A DNA stretch of 64,000 bases from Prunella strophiata (Eukaryota > Chordata > Aves > Passeriformes > Prunellidae). How positions within the stretch are numbered: position 1 is the stretch's first letter; every line of letters starts with the position of its first letter. Shown piece by piece: positions 1-14,507 of this stretch. The notes below the pieces were generated by a model. That model was not told the origin of the DNA, made no database searches, and saw only the letters and a program-made list of their open reading frames with translations. The translations under genes were made by a program, and so were the position numbers. The stretch is from the NCBI GenBank assembly GCA_036583965.1, contig JAZBQD010000017.1, positions 26,508,385-26,572,384 of the forward strand. Reading direction: 5' to 3'.

Positions 1-3000
1 GGTGTAGAAGTGAGTGAGTGACTGTGGTACTTGGTTGCTGGCTGGGGCTAAACCATAACACATATAACAGAAAAGGTTACCTTATTGAAACCCCAAAGCA
101 AAAGGCAATAAAAGAAAGATAATTATTAGGACATTAACCAAGGCAATAGCGGCTTCTTACCTTTAAAGATTGTTGGAGGCTATTCACTTTCTTTCTAGAT
201 TTATTTAAGATGCGTGCCTGGACCCTGTATAGTGCTGTTGTGAGGATCTTCACATTCAGTTGGATTAAATTATATCTAAATTTCAAATAGGCTGTTATCA
301 TGCCAAGTTTTTCTACTGTTAATGTTGTTTGTTTGCCTGCATATATATTGTGTAAATTTATACATACATTACATTTTCCAATTCTTCTGCCATATTACAG
401 AACAGATAAAAAACTAGACAAAAAACACCAGACTTCAAACACATTCATATCAGAGTCTCCTGGGATACCTATGTACTTTTGCTGAGTGTTCCATGTTCAG
501 AGCTCCAGAAATTATATCACTTGTATATATGTATAATATGTATTTAAAGCTTATTTGCAAAAAGGAAACAAAGATGCAAGTTTAAAAAATCATTAGATAG
601 AAAGGTCAGCTGAAAACAAACAACAATGTCATGTTGAAACACCCGTGATTACAAAACATCACCATCCTTTTCCAATTTTATCTGATGCTCTTTTAGGAAA
701 AATAAATTGATATAAGATTATGATGAATTTTGTAATTTTTTATATTGATTATATACAATGGTTATGTAGCAGTTTTAAATCTCCCCAGGGAGAAACAAAA
801 AACAGTCTTTTTATCAAGTAACAAAGGCATGAAGTCAAAATGATGATAGATAAGTGCAGCCCAGTATGAACTAGGAACATTCCGAAAGCTCCAATTTTTG
901 TATGTATAGTAAGTAACATCCATTTTTAAATGTTTAATTAAATTTAAGAAGTAGCTAAGAATACTTCTTTCTGACTCAACACACACACCCATTACTATGA
1001 CAAAGTTTGAAAAACAGTTAAAATTAAAAAAAAATAGAAGACATCCCTCAGAGACAATATTTCAAACTTATTGTCCAGACTCCACCAATCCAATTAGATT
1101 ATTTGAAGTGATAGCTCATAAATTGTTAATATATTGCTCTGAAAGTGAAGAAAAATACTTATCTCATTTTTGCAGCCTGCTGGCTCAGTTTCTGCACTTT
1201 ACAATAATTTGTTACAAAATTTTCATTTTTCCATTACTTTTTATTGTTAGTTCAGAAATAAAATCCTATTAACAGAGGATTTATGATGACAAGATAACTA
1301 TAGTGTGGATAACTACTGGAGCAGAGAGGGTGTGAGTTTAATGACACACAAATAAAGTTTAATGAAATATTATGAAATGGAAATAACACAGAGTCTGAAT
1401 AAATCTCACTGGTAACTATGTATTATAACTGTAGGAAAAGAAAGTTAATGAAAGAAAAAGGCTGTAAATATAAAGAAAAACATTACACTAAGCAAACAGC
1501 AGAACTATCCAATATGGTAGCACTATTCAGACTTTAATTCTTAAAGATATCCTCAAAAAAATCTTGAATCCTGTATTTTTATCCCAAGCTCCATTTTTTC
1601 TCTCAGTTTGCAGAAGGGCATCTGCCAATTAAAATGAAATTAATTAATAAAATACCAATACACCTAAATTATACAGATTACATATTCAAACCTATTCAGA
1701 ATGGAAACTGTCAAGGAGGCTATTGCAATGAACCATGAAATAAAGGAATGGGGATCAAATGCTTCATTCAAAAAGCTGATTTACTTTAAACCATCACTAA
1801 AAATTTTCTAGTGAAAATAATCCCACATATTTTTAAAGCAATGAACTTAAAAACATGCATTGGAAGAAGTGAATTATCAGCACATTTAACATAAATCACA
1901 ATTTATATCGTAATTCACATTTTAAGGAGGAGAGGACATAAAACCCAAACATTGGGAAAGCTAAAGGTAAGTTAAAAAACAGCATAAAATATTGCTAGTG
2001 AAGAATTTCCAATTAAAGGTTAGGTAATAACCTTCATTTTCTTTTTTTTTTCTTTTTTTTTATACAGTCCTCCAGAGGAATATTTCTAGTAAAGCTGTGC
2101 TGTTCCATAACCTGCATATCTTCTTTCTCTGTCTATGAATATTTCTGCAAGATCAATTGTTCCAAGTCATTCAAAGACAGGGATGCAAGAAGTACAAGCC
2201 TCTTGCCAAATTTTCTCCTTTTGGGGTTTGGAGGGAGCTGCAGCTGCTGTTCATACATTCATATCTCTGTCCTACCACTGTAGTCTCATTTGTTACATTG
2301 TGTTGCTGCAAATCATTTTCTACTCTGCAGAGAAATTACCTCCAAGATGTCTCTCCTGCCCATATTAAGACTCTGACATTGCATAAGGATTAAATCAGAT
2401 ACCATGTTTGAGTCATAGAAAGTTGTATACAAGCTCTGCTAATTATAAATTCCTAGATGACCAGAATTATTTGCAAATTCTTCAGCTAGATAATTTATAG
2501 AGAAGAAACAATTCACATAATAATTAGTTCAATTATTCATTATAAACTTTTAACAATGTACTAAATAACCACATGTTACATATACATCTCTCTTTGGAGG
2601 CAGTAAGTTTCCTTTGAATTTGGCAAAACAAAATAATTTCTATAGATAAAAAATGAGGTAATCATACTTCAATTCACTGAGAAGACTTGAGACAAAGGAC
2701 ATTACCAAGTGCAATTACAGATCAGTGTGCCCATTTTTGTAGAAATTATTTGTTGCATTGAATTCCCCATTCCTTAGGGAAATTATAAGTTTACTTATAA
2801 TATATATAACATATCTATCAATAAAATTTTCAAAAGTGATCTATTGTTTCTGCTTATCAAAGAAGGAATATCTTTCTTCCTTTAGAAGCGTGGCAGTGCT
2901 TCTAAATATTACTGTGGATCAATATTGGTTAATAAGATCGACCCAGTATGGTTTTGAGCATGCTATTCTAGTAATAATATTATCACCTCTCTTAAGAGAA

Positions 3001-4017
3001 GACAATTTTAAAATATTTATGCCATTTAGCAAAAAATATTTCTAAAGATAAAAAAGCTCATAAGTTTTGGAAGAATGACATTTAGGTTTCTCCTAGGTCT
3101 TATGCAGCTACCCTTATTATTTTTGAAACACAATGAAAGATTCATGAGAGTCTTACATCAGGAAAACTGTGGCTTCCTGCGGTCCTTCCACTTCCTCTAA
3201 TGCTTTCTAATTTTCTAATCTAAAAAGGCCTCCAGTCTAAAGCCCTGATATAGTCTCTCTAATATTAAAAATAATTTCCTATTTATTTAACTTTTGGGTT
3301 GCAGTCCAAAAGGAGTCCTACAACAGAAACAAACTGCACTGGGACAAAAACAGGACTTTTTTTTATTTTGTCTTAAACTCACACAAAAAGAAAAAAAATT
3401 ACATACATCAATCAATTAAATTCAATATACTGGAAGTGTGTGAACACAATGGAAGGTTTTTGAAACAGTCTGTAGTCAAGTTTATAAGGGTGATGCTATT
3501 GATAACATGTATTTCACTGTCCTCTAAGCTTTGGACAAGACTATGCATTGAAAGGCATTTTGGAAAGAGAAGGATTAATATCTAGAAAAATAAAGGAAAA
3601 AGTGTTGAAAATTACAAAGGAGAGAAAACAAAGAGTGAAAAAATATTCCACTTTCTACCACATGGAATCAGAGTACAAAACTACATCAACAGATAGAATG
3701 GGTGCCAAAAGTAAATATGTTCAAAAAAGCAAGCAGAAGAGTTTGCAGAAGAAAATCCCTTCCAGAGTTCAAATCACAAAGGTGTCCCCCAATTTTGAAA
3801 GCAATTTGTTTGTTACATGTTAAAGGTAAGATTTAGAAGTTAATCCTATCACATCTTTTCTATCTTTCCACCTTCTCTTTTTCTATCAAGAATACTTCGC
3901 ATATCCTTCCCTTTAAAAGTTACTCGTATTTTTTACATTTTCCCTGGTATATTTTTGTATTATGTCAGGGTTTAGGAATGGTATTCGCCAATTTAGCAAT
4001 TCCACTAAAAAAAGAAA
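1..4017. other. AT-rich non-coding stretch, no gene recognised
   Basis: Only short ORFs (under about 95 codons) without recognisable domains occur, as expected by chance in AT-rich DNA. A T-rich tract interrupted by single C residues lies near 2041-2060. I see no repeat family I can name. It may be intergenic or part of a long intron. Confidence 0.6.
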
Positions 4018-4437
4018 CTACAAACCGCTCCCCTCCCCACTCTAGCAAGAGAGCAAGAGGCAGAGATTAAAGATTGAGATAAAAGCAATTTACTGGAAAC
4101 AGAGATAAAATAAGAAAACAAGCAGTAACAGCAACAATGTTGGTAACAAGAATGTACAAAGGAGAGGGTGATTTACATGCAAAATGCTCAGGAAGCCCAG
4201 GAAAATGAAAAACAATGGCCGACAGACCCTCTATGCTGTCATGATTTTTTTCCAGATCACAAGCCACACCCACCTCCTTCTCAGAAGTGGGAATCCCTTA
4301 CTCTTGCCACTGGTGGTGACCTAAATGATATAGGATGGCAACTTTGACAAGCTTACATAGCCTGAGGCTCCACTTTCTCATGGATGCTGTGAAAAAAAAA
4401 AAAAAATCATTCTGTCCTGGCCAAAACCAGGAAAATT
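4018..4437 (-). mobile_element. Endogenous retrovirus LTR, minus orientation (solo or fragment)
   Basis: Read on the minus strand, the segment opens near 4437 with TCCTGGTTTTGGCCAGGACA, the typical 5' edge of a widespread avian ERV LTR group, followed by a T-rich run. Near 4080-4110 it has the family's 'TTTCCAGTAAATTGCTTTTATCTC' type sequence, close to the 3' side of such LTRs. No gag/pol/env remnants lie beside it, so it looks like a solo or truncated LTR. Exact edges and target-site duplication were not resolved. Family naming (ERVL-like versus other avian ERV) is from memory of sequence style. The minus-strand ORF inside it is not meaningful. Confidence 0.6.
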
Positions 4438-7400
4438 TCCTATGTACTTATACTGAGAATATCTTTATTTTTCTGTTTTGATACTATGGGAGCAGTTGGA
4501 AATATTTTCTGGTCAATACTTTTCCTTGATAGAATGTTTTAATTACAAATTAAGTGCTTTTGCTTTTTTTTTTTTTTTCTTCCACTGTACCTGACGTTTT
4601 TTCTCTCTAAATCAGTGAGAAAATGTCTGTCTCTACAACCTATTGAGAAGCCCCTGTTAATCAAGAGATACTTTTTGTAAGTTTCTTCCCCACCCAACAC
4701 TCATTATGGTACCAGTCTATTTATGAAAGCTTTGCCTAAATTCCTGCTACTTCTGAGTCTCCTGCTACTTCTTTGTCCACTGCCTGTCCCTGGAGAGCAG
4801 GAATGCTAAAGCTTAGGAGTTCACAGAGAAGACTCATTTCAAACAGCTTTTAATTCACTCAGACCCTTGAGCATCCGCCAATGTGCGCAGTGAGTTAATC
4901 CTCTTTGGCAGGCAGCTGGGCTATGAAGCAATCCTTTTTTTGCCATGGAGTGCTGCTCATTTTGTGGTACAGTAAGGGTTTCCCCTTAAGCTGAAGGACC
5001 TGTCATCATGCAAAAATAAAATCTAATAAAAACAAGTGCAAATTCTTCCTCTGTTATAAAATGTTTCTGCATTTCTGTGTATCTTTTATGTTAAAATTTA
5101 TGCAAAATTTTATGGAGCCTGTGGCCATCCCTGCTCCAGTTAGTATTTGATTACCTGCCACATAAGAAATGGAGACCTAGGAAATCTAGTTCCTGTTTGA
5201 ATCAGCAGATTCCAAACCTCAGCTGAAATCAATAATTTTTATAGTGCCTCTACAGAGCTGGTTTGGGGTAAGAAGATGGATAGGGGAACTGGGTATTAAT
5301 TTGACGTCCAAATATAGTGTCCCAGTGTAAATGATTATGACACTTTGAAGAAAAAAGGGAGAAGCTTATTTTCAGATGCAGTCTTAAATACAGTTTTTGC
5401 TTTGTTCAAGTTGTCTTTTGAGGGTGAGTACAAAGAAGAAAGGATAAAAAGAAAAAGAGGAATTATGAAAGAGTGACATAGCTAATTACAAATCTGCATG
5501 TGTAGATCCTAACTTCAGTGTACCTGTTAAAAAAAGAAGTGCCCATATTTTATTTGGCTTTTTCTATTGTAATTAAAACTTAATCTTATCACCCTCAAAA
5601 GTTCTATTGTGATGATAAAAGTACCTTGAATGAAAATAATTTTTATTCAAATTTGAATTAACCTATTCATAACTTTTCAAAACCAGTTGAAAGAAGAAGA
5701 GTGGAGTGTGCAGGGAGATTTGTATAGTTTTGTGTAACTTCTAGCATATCCTTCTGTTATGCTTTTCAGGACTATCCTCCTTTCCCATTAAAAAATATTT
5801 GGGAGGTGAAATACCAGTTCACTGATGGTCATAGGTTTTATACAGCTAATGAATATGAAGTTCATATTAGTCTGTAGTCTGTGATACTCAGTTCAGCCTG
5901 CTCTGAACTCTCATATTCTTAGTCACCTGTTTTCAGCAATCATATGAGTGAAAACTAATTAATATACAAATTCTTTCACTTGCAATAGAAGCTGTGAAGT
6001 TAGGCACTATTCATGCTGCAGTAAACATGGGAATACTTCCTTACCAGGGTACAATAAGAAAATGAAAGGGCTTTGCAGAAGTACCTTTCTGCTCCTTGAG
6101 AGCAGATATCTATAAGTTCTCTGACTTCAGTGTCTTTGTGGATAGTCAAACATTTCCCTTAAACTCACACAGTCATTCTTTTTTCAAGAACATTTCAAAA
6201 GAGGCTTGAGATATTTCTAGAGTCATAAATCAGCTACTGTTCATTTATCAAAATCTCTGCAAGTTCGAAGCTCTAATAGCAAAACTCAGATTTCAGCTGT
6301 TACTGTTAAAGTTGTCCTGTTTGGGATTATGTCATTACCCACATTTTCAGAAAGAAATTGCAATTATATTCTCGTTGCATGCAAAATTGTCAGTTTCAGC
6401 TTTCTGAGGCATCCTTTGGTCTTCAAGACAAAATTTTCCTTTATATCTTCATCTTGCTAATGTTCTGCTCCAAATTTCATATGTGAGCTTCGTACTCTAC
6501 TTGCAAAAGGTCAAGCCAGAACAGCTCAAACAAGCAAATCTGCTGTTTTACAGAATTTCAGAACCAAATGCTAAGCAACATTTTGCAGCAGAGCCTTCAT
6601 TTTTTAATGAGCCTTCAATTGTTTTAATTTTTCTTTTTCAGTATTATCTTTCTTAGACCACTTATGACACTGGTCTTTCTTAGATAGACATATTAGGAGC
6701 TCTCTCCATTGGAAAAGCAAACCAGTCAAAAAATGCAAAGTAGATTTATGAGAAAAGGAGTGCATGTATAATGTATTCCTGTGTCACAGGATCCCATTCT
6801 ATTTCTACATATCCCAGGCCAAATTTTTTAGCCATTGCCTTTGCCCTTGCCAGTTGACATCTGCTGCGTGTCTGTTGCTCCCCACTGACAAACACATATT
6901 CACACCTGACTGACAGTGGGCCACTCAGAGGCATAAGTGTGCTTCTGCTACATATGTACTGTAAGTATACTATTTAAGTATATTCAAGTATAATAACCAT
7001 CATTTAAAGTGCTGATTAAGTGTAATGACAATAAATTTTCTTTTCACAGTTCTGTGCTTACTTTCTGTTGCATTAAACAGATGTTTGGCAAGAAAACACA
7101 TTTCAAAACAATTTTTTTTAAAGAATCCATACTGAAAGGCTGAGACTTTTCAAATACAAAAAACACATAATCCAGAATTTGAAAACTATGGGCTTCTTTG
7201 AAAGGTTATACATCAATACCTACTGCCTTTGCACTTCTAAAAATGTCCAAGAGAAACATACTGTAACTCAGACACAGGATTTACTGAGATACATCCAAGA
7301 CCAATCTGGCTCATAGGAAGGAATGATCCATGACACCCAGATTAAGATTCATCATTTTTTCAAATAATGTTCTGTAGTCCCTGCTTCAAAAGCACTGCTA

Positions 7401-9957
7401 AGCATTTTAGCAGGAAACATTTCATCCCTGTAGCATTCCTCAGGGTTTTGATTTTTATACAACTGTTCTCAAGCTCATTGACTGTGTGAGACATAAATAT
7501 TCCTTAAGTTTGGCTATTAACATATATTTTAAAACTGGGGGATTTTAGTTATATGTAACTAAATATCAACCTCTTCGACATACAACTAAAATTTACAGCA
7601 CCCAAAGTGAAGAGTAATTGTGCTGAATATTTGGGCGCATCCTCTTCCAAAAATGTCCTACTTACAAGTATTCTGGTAGGAAATCATATTTCCCAAAGGC
7701 AAGCCTTCAAGGCTTCACCCTCAAGTGATTCAAAGATCAGAAATTACATACAGCTGCCTTCATTCAAGCTTTCTGCATAGCTGCTACAAAGCCAATATAT
7801 CTTATTACTTGTGCTGCGGCAGCATCTAGATAACCCAGAAATTTCATTAACAAGTTATGAATCTTTAGGAACTTTAGGACTTAGCTTGATTCAGCAGGAG
7901 ATTTTAAAACAACTATTTCTACAGTGACAGAGGGCACAGAGATGTAGGGGGATTGCCTGGTTTTTTGCTATTTTTACAGTGGATTTACAGTTCAGGCCAC
8001 TGAGAGTGGCCACTGACTGTAATCAGTCATCGTAAACCCCAGGAAAGGACAGCACATACACTTAGCCTTACCAAAAGGTCTGATAGGTGCTCTACAGGTC
8101 ACTGGTTTCCTGACCTGCTGGTGCTAAGGCTCAGCTTAGAAGGTATTTGACACTGCCGTGGCCATGCTCTAGAAAATATTCATTCCACATGGCACAGGCG
8201 GAGCCAGACTCAGTCACCCTTCATGTCCCTCCTTCCCCATCACGGTGTTTTGGGCCTCTGTGGGGTCCCTGGTAGCTCACAGCCCCTTCTTAGGATGTCA
8301 CATTACTCCTGGTCTCTTACTTCATAATTTTTTTCCCCCACAGCTTGTTCCTTTCACGTTGCCCCAGTGCAATAACCCTGTTACTGCAGCCACAAGGAAG
8401 AGATTCCACTCATCCCATTCCCAACTCAGGCTTCCCTCTTTCACTTTTTCTCATGGATCTGACCAGGATGAAATTATGGTCTTTAATCAGAAAACACTCA
8501 TAAGATTGCTGGCTCATGTAACATGTAAAATCTTAGCTAACATAAAAACATTTCCAGCTGATTTTTTTTTTTAATAAAATCTTGCAGTTTTCCAACAATG
8601 CAAAGAACAGCAACATTTTCATCAAATGATCATTAGCTATAAAATTAATGAACTTCAGCAGCACAGTCAAGTTAGTTTCATTCCTAGATCATCCAGTCTT
8701 TGGTTACAGCATTTTAACACACACTTTGTTGCATGTATTGATTTGAGAATTAAATGAATATGTTGTTAGTGCAACTGCCCTCTTTTCTGATTAGAGTCCA
8801 TGCATACAGTCCAACACATACACTGCTGATTGACCCTCTACACGAAAAATCTCCTTTGTCTGAATTGCATGGAAATTGCTTTCTCTTCTATTTTTACAAA
8901 TAATATGATTATACATTCATGAAAGTATGAGTGTAAACAAGCCTCTATGGTACCAGAAATAAGGAAAACACATTCTTATGATGAATCAAATTAGTCAAGA
9001 AACAGGGTTTAAGTGAAACAACACCTCAAAACTAACTGAAGGTTAAAAAAAGAAAATAAAAATTCATGTAAAAACCATGCAGAAAAGGGCAAACTTTGAG
9101 TTTAGAAACAAAGCAGAGAAATATAATGGCACAAACTATCTGGACGAAACAAAACAAAACAAAACAAAATAAAATTAAAATACCCTTTTTAAAAGACTTA
9201 TAAACTGAAGAGTCAAGGCATCCCTTATCTTATGAAATTTCATCCTCAGGAACACAACTATTCAGGCACAAGAAACACAGGCACAGCTGCAGGTTCTACC
9301 TAAGCAAATGTCTCAAAAGTAATAGACCAGTTACTCTCTGAAAGCTTTCTGAAGAGACTGGATGGCTTAATACATTCTTGCAAGGATAGGTTTTCAAAAG
9401 GAGAGGCTTAATTTATATTCCTACCACAAAGACTTAAGAACTGATGGGAACATTCTTGCAGACTTTGGTGAGTTTGGAGTCAGCCTTCACAAATGAAAGG
9501 TGCTTGAAGATCAGTTGCACGCAGTAGAGTATGCAAAGTTCAGTGTTCTGTACATGACTGTAGTTTCACACAGAGGAGACTATGGCATGCAAGTGTAGGT
9601 CACAGTACTTGGTTTGGTTAGCTCTATAAATCTTTAATCCTCACCTGTGTTCAAAGGAAGCCCAGCTTCTAAAAGAGCACCATTAGATCTTACTGTAAAA
9701 GGCGTGAATTCTTTATTCTCTTTAAAGTAAAAGTGCTCTCCAAAACTTAACATGAATGAAGTGTATATGTCTCTATCACTGGACAAAGAAGACATTATCA
9801 AGTTATGTGATATTTTAAACAGTGACTTTATCACATTACACTGATGAATGCAATGTGTAAAACTATCTCAATATGTTATGATTACAGTTAACATCATGTG
9901 CTTTATTTGATCACTTAGGTGTAATTCTTGTAGAAGTAGTCTTTAGCTATGTGCAAC
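4438..9957. other. Non-coding stretch, no gene recognised
   Basis: AT-rich unique-looking sequence with a T tract near 4566-4581 and a short AAAAC repeat at 9147-9180. The longest open frame (109 codons near 8.2-8.6 kb) shows no domain I recognise and is of chance length. Nothing else can be supported here. Confidence 0.55.
9147..9180 (+). repeat. (AAAAC)n simple repeat
   Basis: About five AAAAC units decay into AAAAT/AAAATT. It may be the aged A-rich tail of an unidentifiable retroelement, but there is no supporting body sequence. Confidence 0.75.
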
Positions 9958-10035
9958 TTAGAATCATTGAATGGACTGCAAAGAGCATCTGCTTCCATGG
10001 GCAGGGAACCTTCCACTAGACCTGGCTTTTCATTG
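9958..10035 (-). mobile_element. CR1 LINE 3'-end scrap, minus orientation
   Basis: The segment reads 'tagaatcattgaatgg' followed by 'ccatgggcagggaaccttccactagacc'. This matches the reverse complement of the CR1 3' UTR end (octamer end, then the 'gggcagggacaccttccactagacca' block). The middle is shortened and diverged, so it is an old fragment. Confidence 0.6.
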
Positions 10036-10110
10036 GATCACTAACAAGAGGCTTCACTTTACCAAAAACTAAACAAACCAAACTTCCAAACTTGTCCTGA
10101 TTAACAAGTC

Positions 10111-10135
10111 TTTTTTTTTTTTTTTTTTTTTTTTT
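10111..10135 (+). repeat. Poly(T) tract, 25 nt
   Basis: An uninterrupted run of 25 T follows 'ttaacaagtc'. It could be an A tail on the minus strand, but the adjoining sequence is not a recognisable retrocopy. Confidence 0.9.
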
Positions 10136-13100
10136 CTCCCTGACTATTTCTGATTACTGGACACATGTAGCTCCATTTCATGCACTCCTACTGACCAGTG
10201 AACTGACCAGTCTTGCCTCAATGTCATTGAAAATGATAGAGGCAATTCTAAATAAATCACAAATATTTAGAATTGTTAATGAACTCTTTAAATGTATTAG
10301 TTATGCTGATGTCTTAATATCAAAGTGTTCTTACTTTCATAATTTTTCCTCAGAACAATATTTCAGATTCAGCACAAAGATAAAAAATAAGGTAATCTTA
10401 TGAATAGGCACTGTATCTTGTGTTGATAATGCAGAAGCTAAAAGTATTCAGGAGAGCTGGCAGACTATAAGACAGCAAGACACTTAAGTCTCCCTCAAAG
10501 TGAAAAAGACAAAAAAATACAAGATACAGCTATGACCAAATTTTAAAAGACATCTTTGGAAATCAAAACACAACACACAAAAATAGCAGGGGAAGACAAA
10601 AGAACAGTGCAGCAATATATGAATAAAAACCATAAGGATGGAGGTACAAGTTAAAACTGGCCAAAGAGACTCAGCATATGAACAAAAACACTATCCTGCA
10701 TTTACAGAATCAGAAAAGAGTAAATGAAAAGTATAGGTTCATTGATTGTAGAGCAAGAGAGAAAATGGGCATTGAAAGAGAAAGTTATGAAGTATTAAAT
10801 TGCCTTATTACTAGTGTTGTGAAAACAGAGCTAATTACACAATTGATTTTAACAAGGAGATAGGAGCATGAAATAGGAGCAGAGCCCAACTCATTTAAAA
10901 AAAACAAGTCAATTAATTCTCTTACTATAAGAATATTCAAAAGTATTGAGAATAGTGGAGTTAACTGAAAACAAGCTCAAAAAATATGGAAAAGAGGCAG
11001 CTGTTAATCATTGTGGACTGGTTTCCTGCTGGTCAAGCCCAAGAATAAGGTCAAACTGTTAATTTCATCAGGGAGAACTGAGAAACTGGAGATAATTTCA
11101 TAACTAATTAAACTCTTTAAGCATGTTTATCTGTAGTTTTCTATCACTTTTAAAGGACACACACGTGGCTTTCTTAGATATAATCAATCTTTTTGCTTAT
11201 AATCTTTTTGCAAACTTTTGAGTGATACAACACTTTAAACAGTAATATTAGGAAAATTTATATGTTTCAGAGTTAATGCAGAAAACAGTCATAAAAATCC
11301 TCCTATGTCAATCAGAAAGTGTCAAATGGGAAAAAGAAAATTTAAAATAAGTACATATGAGAAGCATAACTCTTGGCAATAATAATGCTGTGAAAGAAAC
11401 CCTTCCAGTTTATACTAGTCAGCAAACTCATTTTAAGTTAATGATGCCACTTCATGAAAAGCAGGTCTCAGTCAACACAATCTTAGTCAAGAAAGTCTTA
11501 ATGTCAGCTGTATTTTCTGGAAAGCATGGGAGATAACTGTTTAGCCATACAGAGCAGTGTCAAAGCAGTGGATGAGGTGTTGCTTCAGGTGTTGTCTCTG
11601 TACCTAAAAAGGAGAGAAAATTCAGCAAATAAATTACAACAAGGGTCTTGAGGTGTGGGAAAATGTTAAAAAAACAGGTTTATTTTGCCTGGAAAAGAGA
11701 ACTATGATATTGGAACTGCTAACTATGTTATAGTTCTACTGTAATAAAGGAATGGGAAATGAGAAACCATTATTTTACCATTTGGAGTAGATGGTTGAAC
11801 AGCTAGCTTCAACTGCAAAAACAACAGTTTGGGTAAGGGAAAAAAAGAAACAAAAAATAGCAAACAAATTAGCACAATATATATGGCCAGAGGATCAATT
11901 AATTTAACAGTCTGTTTTCATTATTGAATATTCTGTTCAGAAAGCAAACTGCAGTTCCAGAATTACCCTGCTACTTCTATAGACTCCAAAATTCTGATAG
12001 AAATCTTCACATATAAGGGCAAAAGTATAGTCTTAACTCACAACTGCTTTAACAATATAACTTTCTATTTGTAATGATTAAAATAATCATAACCTGCCTT
12101 TTGCAAGGCAAAAATTACCTCCTGTACACAGTGTATAATCCTTAATCTGAAATTGAAATACTAACATTTCCTTGTTTTGTATGTATTTTACCAACATACT
12201 TTAGTATTGCCGATTATGTAAAAATTTGCATTTTTAGTTTCTAGATGATTTACTTTTGAGAAACATTTTAGCAACAGCCATTATACAGCTTCACTGTATG
12301 CCTAATTGAGTAAAACATTGCACACGCTTCCAACAAGGGGGGAACATTTATGTTAGGGGCAGCAAGTCTCTAAGACAAACCAACAGCAAAAGCAGAATAA
12401 ATTAGGAACAATTATCATTCCAAAGACAAATACTTATATATGAAATATTTCTATTATTAAACTAACTCCATTCTATTTTCTAACAAACTCTGCAGCCTTA
12501 CCACGAAATGTGATAAATTTACCCATAATGAGGTAATACATGAATGTAATCTCCTGATGCAAAATTTTTATTAATACAGTAATTCTTCCTAAAGTCATTA
12601 GAGCTTGTGTTTCCTCTGCACAATAAAGGAACAGCTTCTTGTATATTTAATACACGCATACAATTTTCTGCTTAGCCCAGCTAAGCAAAAGTGTTGCTCA
12701 AGCAAACTTCAAGCTCATTGATCATTATGGAGAAAATAATACAGTCTCTCTCAACTGCATTTCTCACCATAGACAGCATTTTGCTTGAAAGCAGAGTTCT
12801 GTTGCAACACAAAATGCATTAGAGTAGCAATGGATGCCTGTTAAAAGAATAGCAATAACAAAAAAGGAAAGATTATCTGGGATAACTCTAAAAAACAATA
12901 CAAACTCCACTTACTGAGCATATCAATTAAGTTTCAAAGATCCAGCAAAGGGCAGATAAAATCTGCTAAAGTTGCTGTGCCTTTGGCAGACATACTTTAG
13001 AGAGTTATAGAATAGCAAATATCAAAGCAGGCTCTGAATTAGCTAAGTATTGGGCTTTTTTTGCTATGTCAGGGTTTTCTAAATTAATTATTTGAGAGTT

Positions 13101-14507
13101 CTTTATATAAATTCATGCAATTTGGGAAAGAAAAGGAAAAATTGGGTCATTTAGCTTGCAAAGGATAGAGTTTTAAGTGGAGGTACAATACAGGAAGTGA
13201 GAGAGGAAGGCAAAGGGGAAAAAGAAACCCCAACCCCAAACCTTTTTTTGACTTACCAAAAGGAGACAACAGTCTTCCCATCCCTGTTCCTCTGATGTAG
13301 GTGAAGAAATTCTAAATGACTCTAAGTGACACAATTACTGGTCTGAGTTGTGTAAAATCCCTAGCTATATTTACATTTCAGACTAATCCGAGGAGTAAAT
13401 TAGACAAATCAAGAGACAAAATTCCTGTAAGTTTCTTGCTTTTGCTCAGAAAAGACAACCAAGAAAATAAGGTTGTCCACCAACAGTTTTGGCAACACGA
13501 TGGGTCTTTAAATAAACAAAAAAAATTACTATCTGTGATGTGTATTAGAATTAAAATGCCTCCATTTAGTTATTTTAAAGGAAAATTATACATTTGCTGC
13601 TTTGCAATGCTATTTTTCTAATCAAAACCTGAGTCCACTCAGCAAAATGAGCCATCTCTACAGGACCAAACAAAGGAAACTTGGATATAGGCTTATATAT
13701 ATGTTATTGTATATGCGTGGGTGGGGTGTGGGTGGTGTGTGGGTGGGTGTGCATATATATAAGAGTAATAAAGGAATTAATTATGTAGATTGGCATAAAT
13801 TTAAAATCTCAAGACTTTAAAAACATCTGTATTAACTGCAAAAATAATTATCATTTTCTTCTGAAGCATACTTCACATAGCATCTTCTCAGTTCTGGAAG
13901 ACATAGTGTGAGTATGTGTGTTTGACTAGATTTTGGTTCAGGTATTATGACATTCCAAATGAAGAAATATATTTTGGGTTTCAGCTTCCTTCAAAGACAG
14001 CTTTCTGTCAAACCAATAGTACTTATAAGGGAAAAATAACAATCCAAGCTTGCGAAAATATCTCTGTAGGTTAGGATCTCATTCAACTTCCATAAGAAAT
14101 GGCACATAAAGTTTGCTTAAGCAGTAAGGGTGGCTGACTTTCTGAGATATCATTAAAAAAAATAAACCATTGGATGAAAAAAGGACAATATGCACAATTT
14201 TGGAAAGCTATCTGGATTACAACTTTGAATAATGTTTCATGATTAGGGCTTGATGTCCTTTCAACAGGAAAAAATATTAATGGAGCATTTGATGTACATT
14301 ATAAGATTAATTTACTCAGAAAAAGATGATAATGGTTAAGAGAACAGTGGGAGGCTAGGTGATGTTCAAGCTCTATAAAAGCACTTGAGGGGATTAAAAA
14401 CTGAGATCTGTTACTGAAGTTACAGAAGCTGTAAAAAGACCACTTGAACATTTGGTGGTAATACAGATGAGGGGTTTTGCATTCAAATCCTAAAGAGATT
14501 TTGTGTT
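10136..14507. other. Non-coding stretch, no gene recognised
   Basis: AT-rich sequence with no ORF above about 101 codons and no named repeat except the G-rich block at 13.72-13.75 kb, listed separately. No splice-bounded coding block could be supported. Confidence 0.55.
13710..13757 (+). other. G-rich block inside a short inverted repeat (possible G-quadruplex)
   Basis: Between 13717 and 13750 there are five G runs of 3-4 separated by 1, 3, 8 and 1 bases. The block is flanked by TATATGC at 13710-13716 and its exact reverse complement GCATATA at 13751-13757, so the G runs would sit in the loop of a 7-bp stem. Only one inter-run loop (8 nt) exceeds the usual 7-nt limit. Confidence 0.55.
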
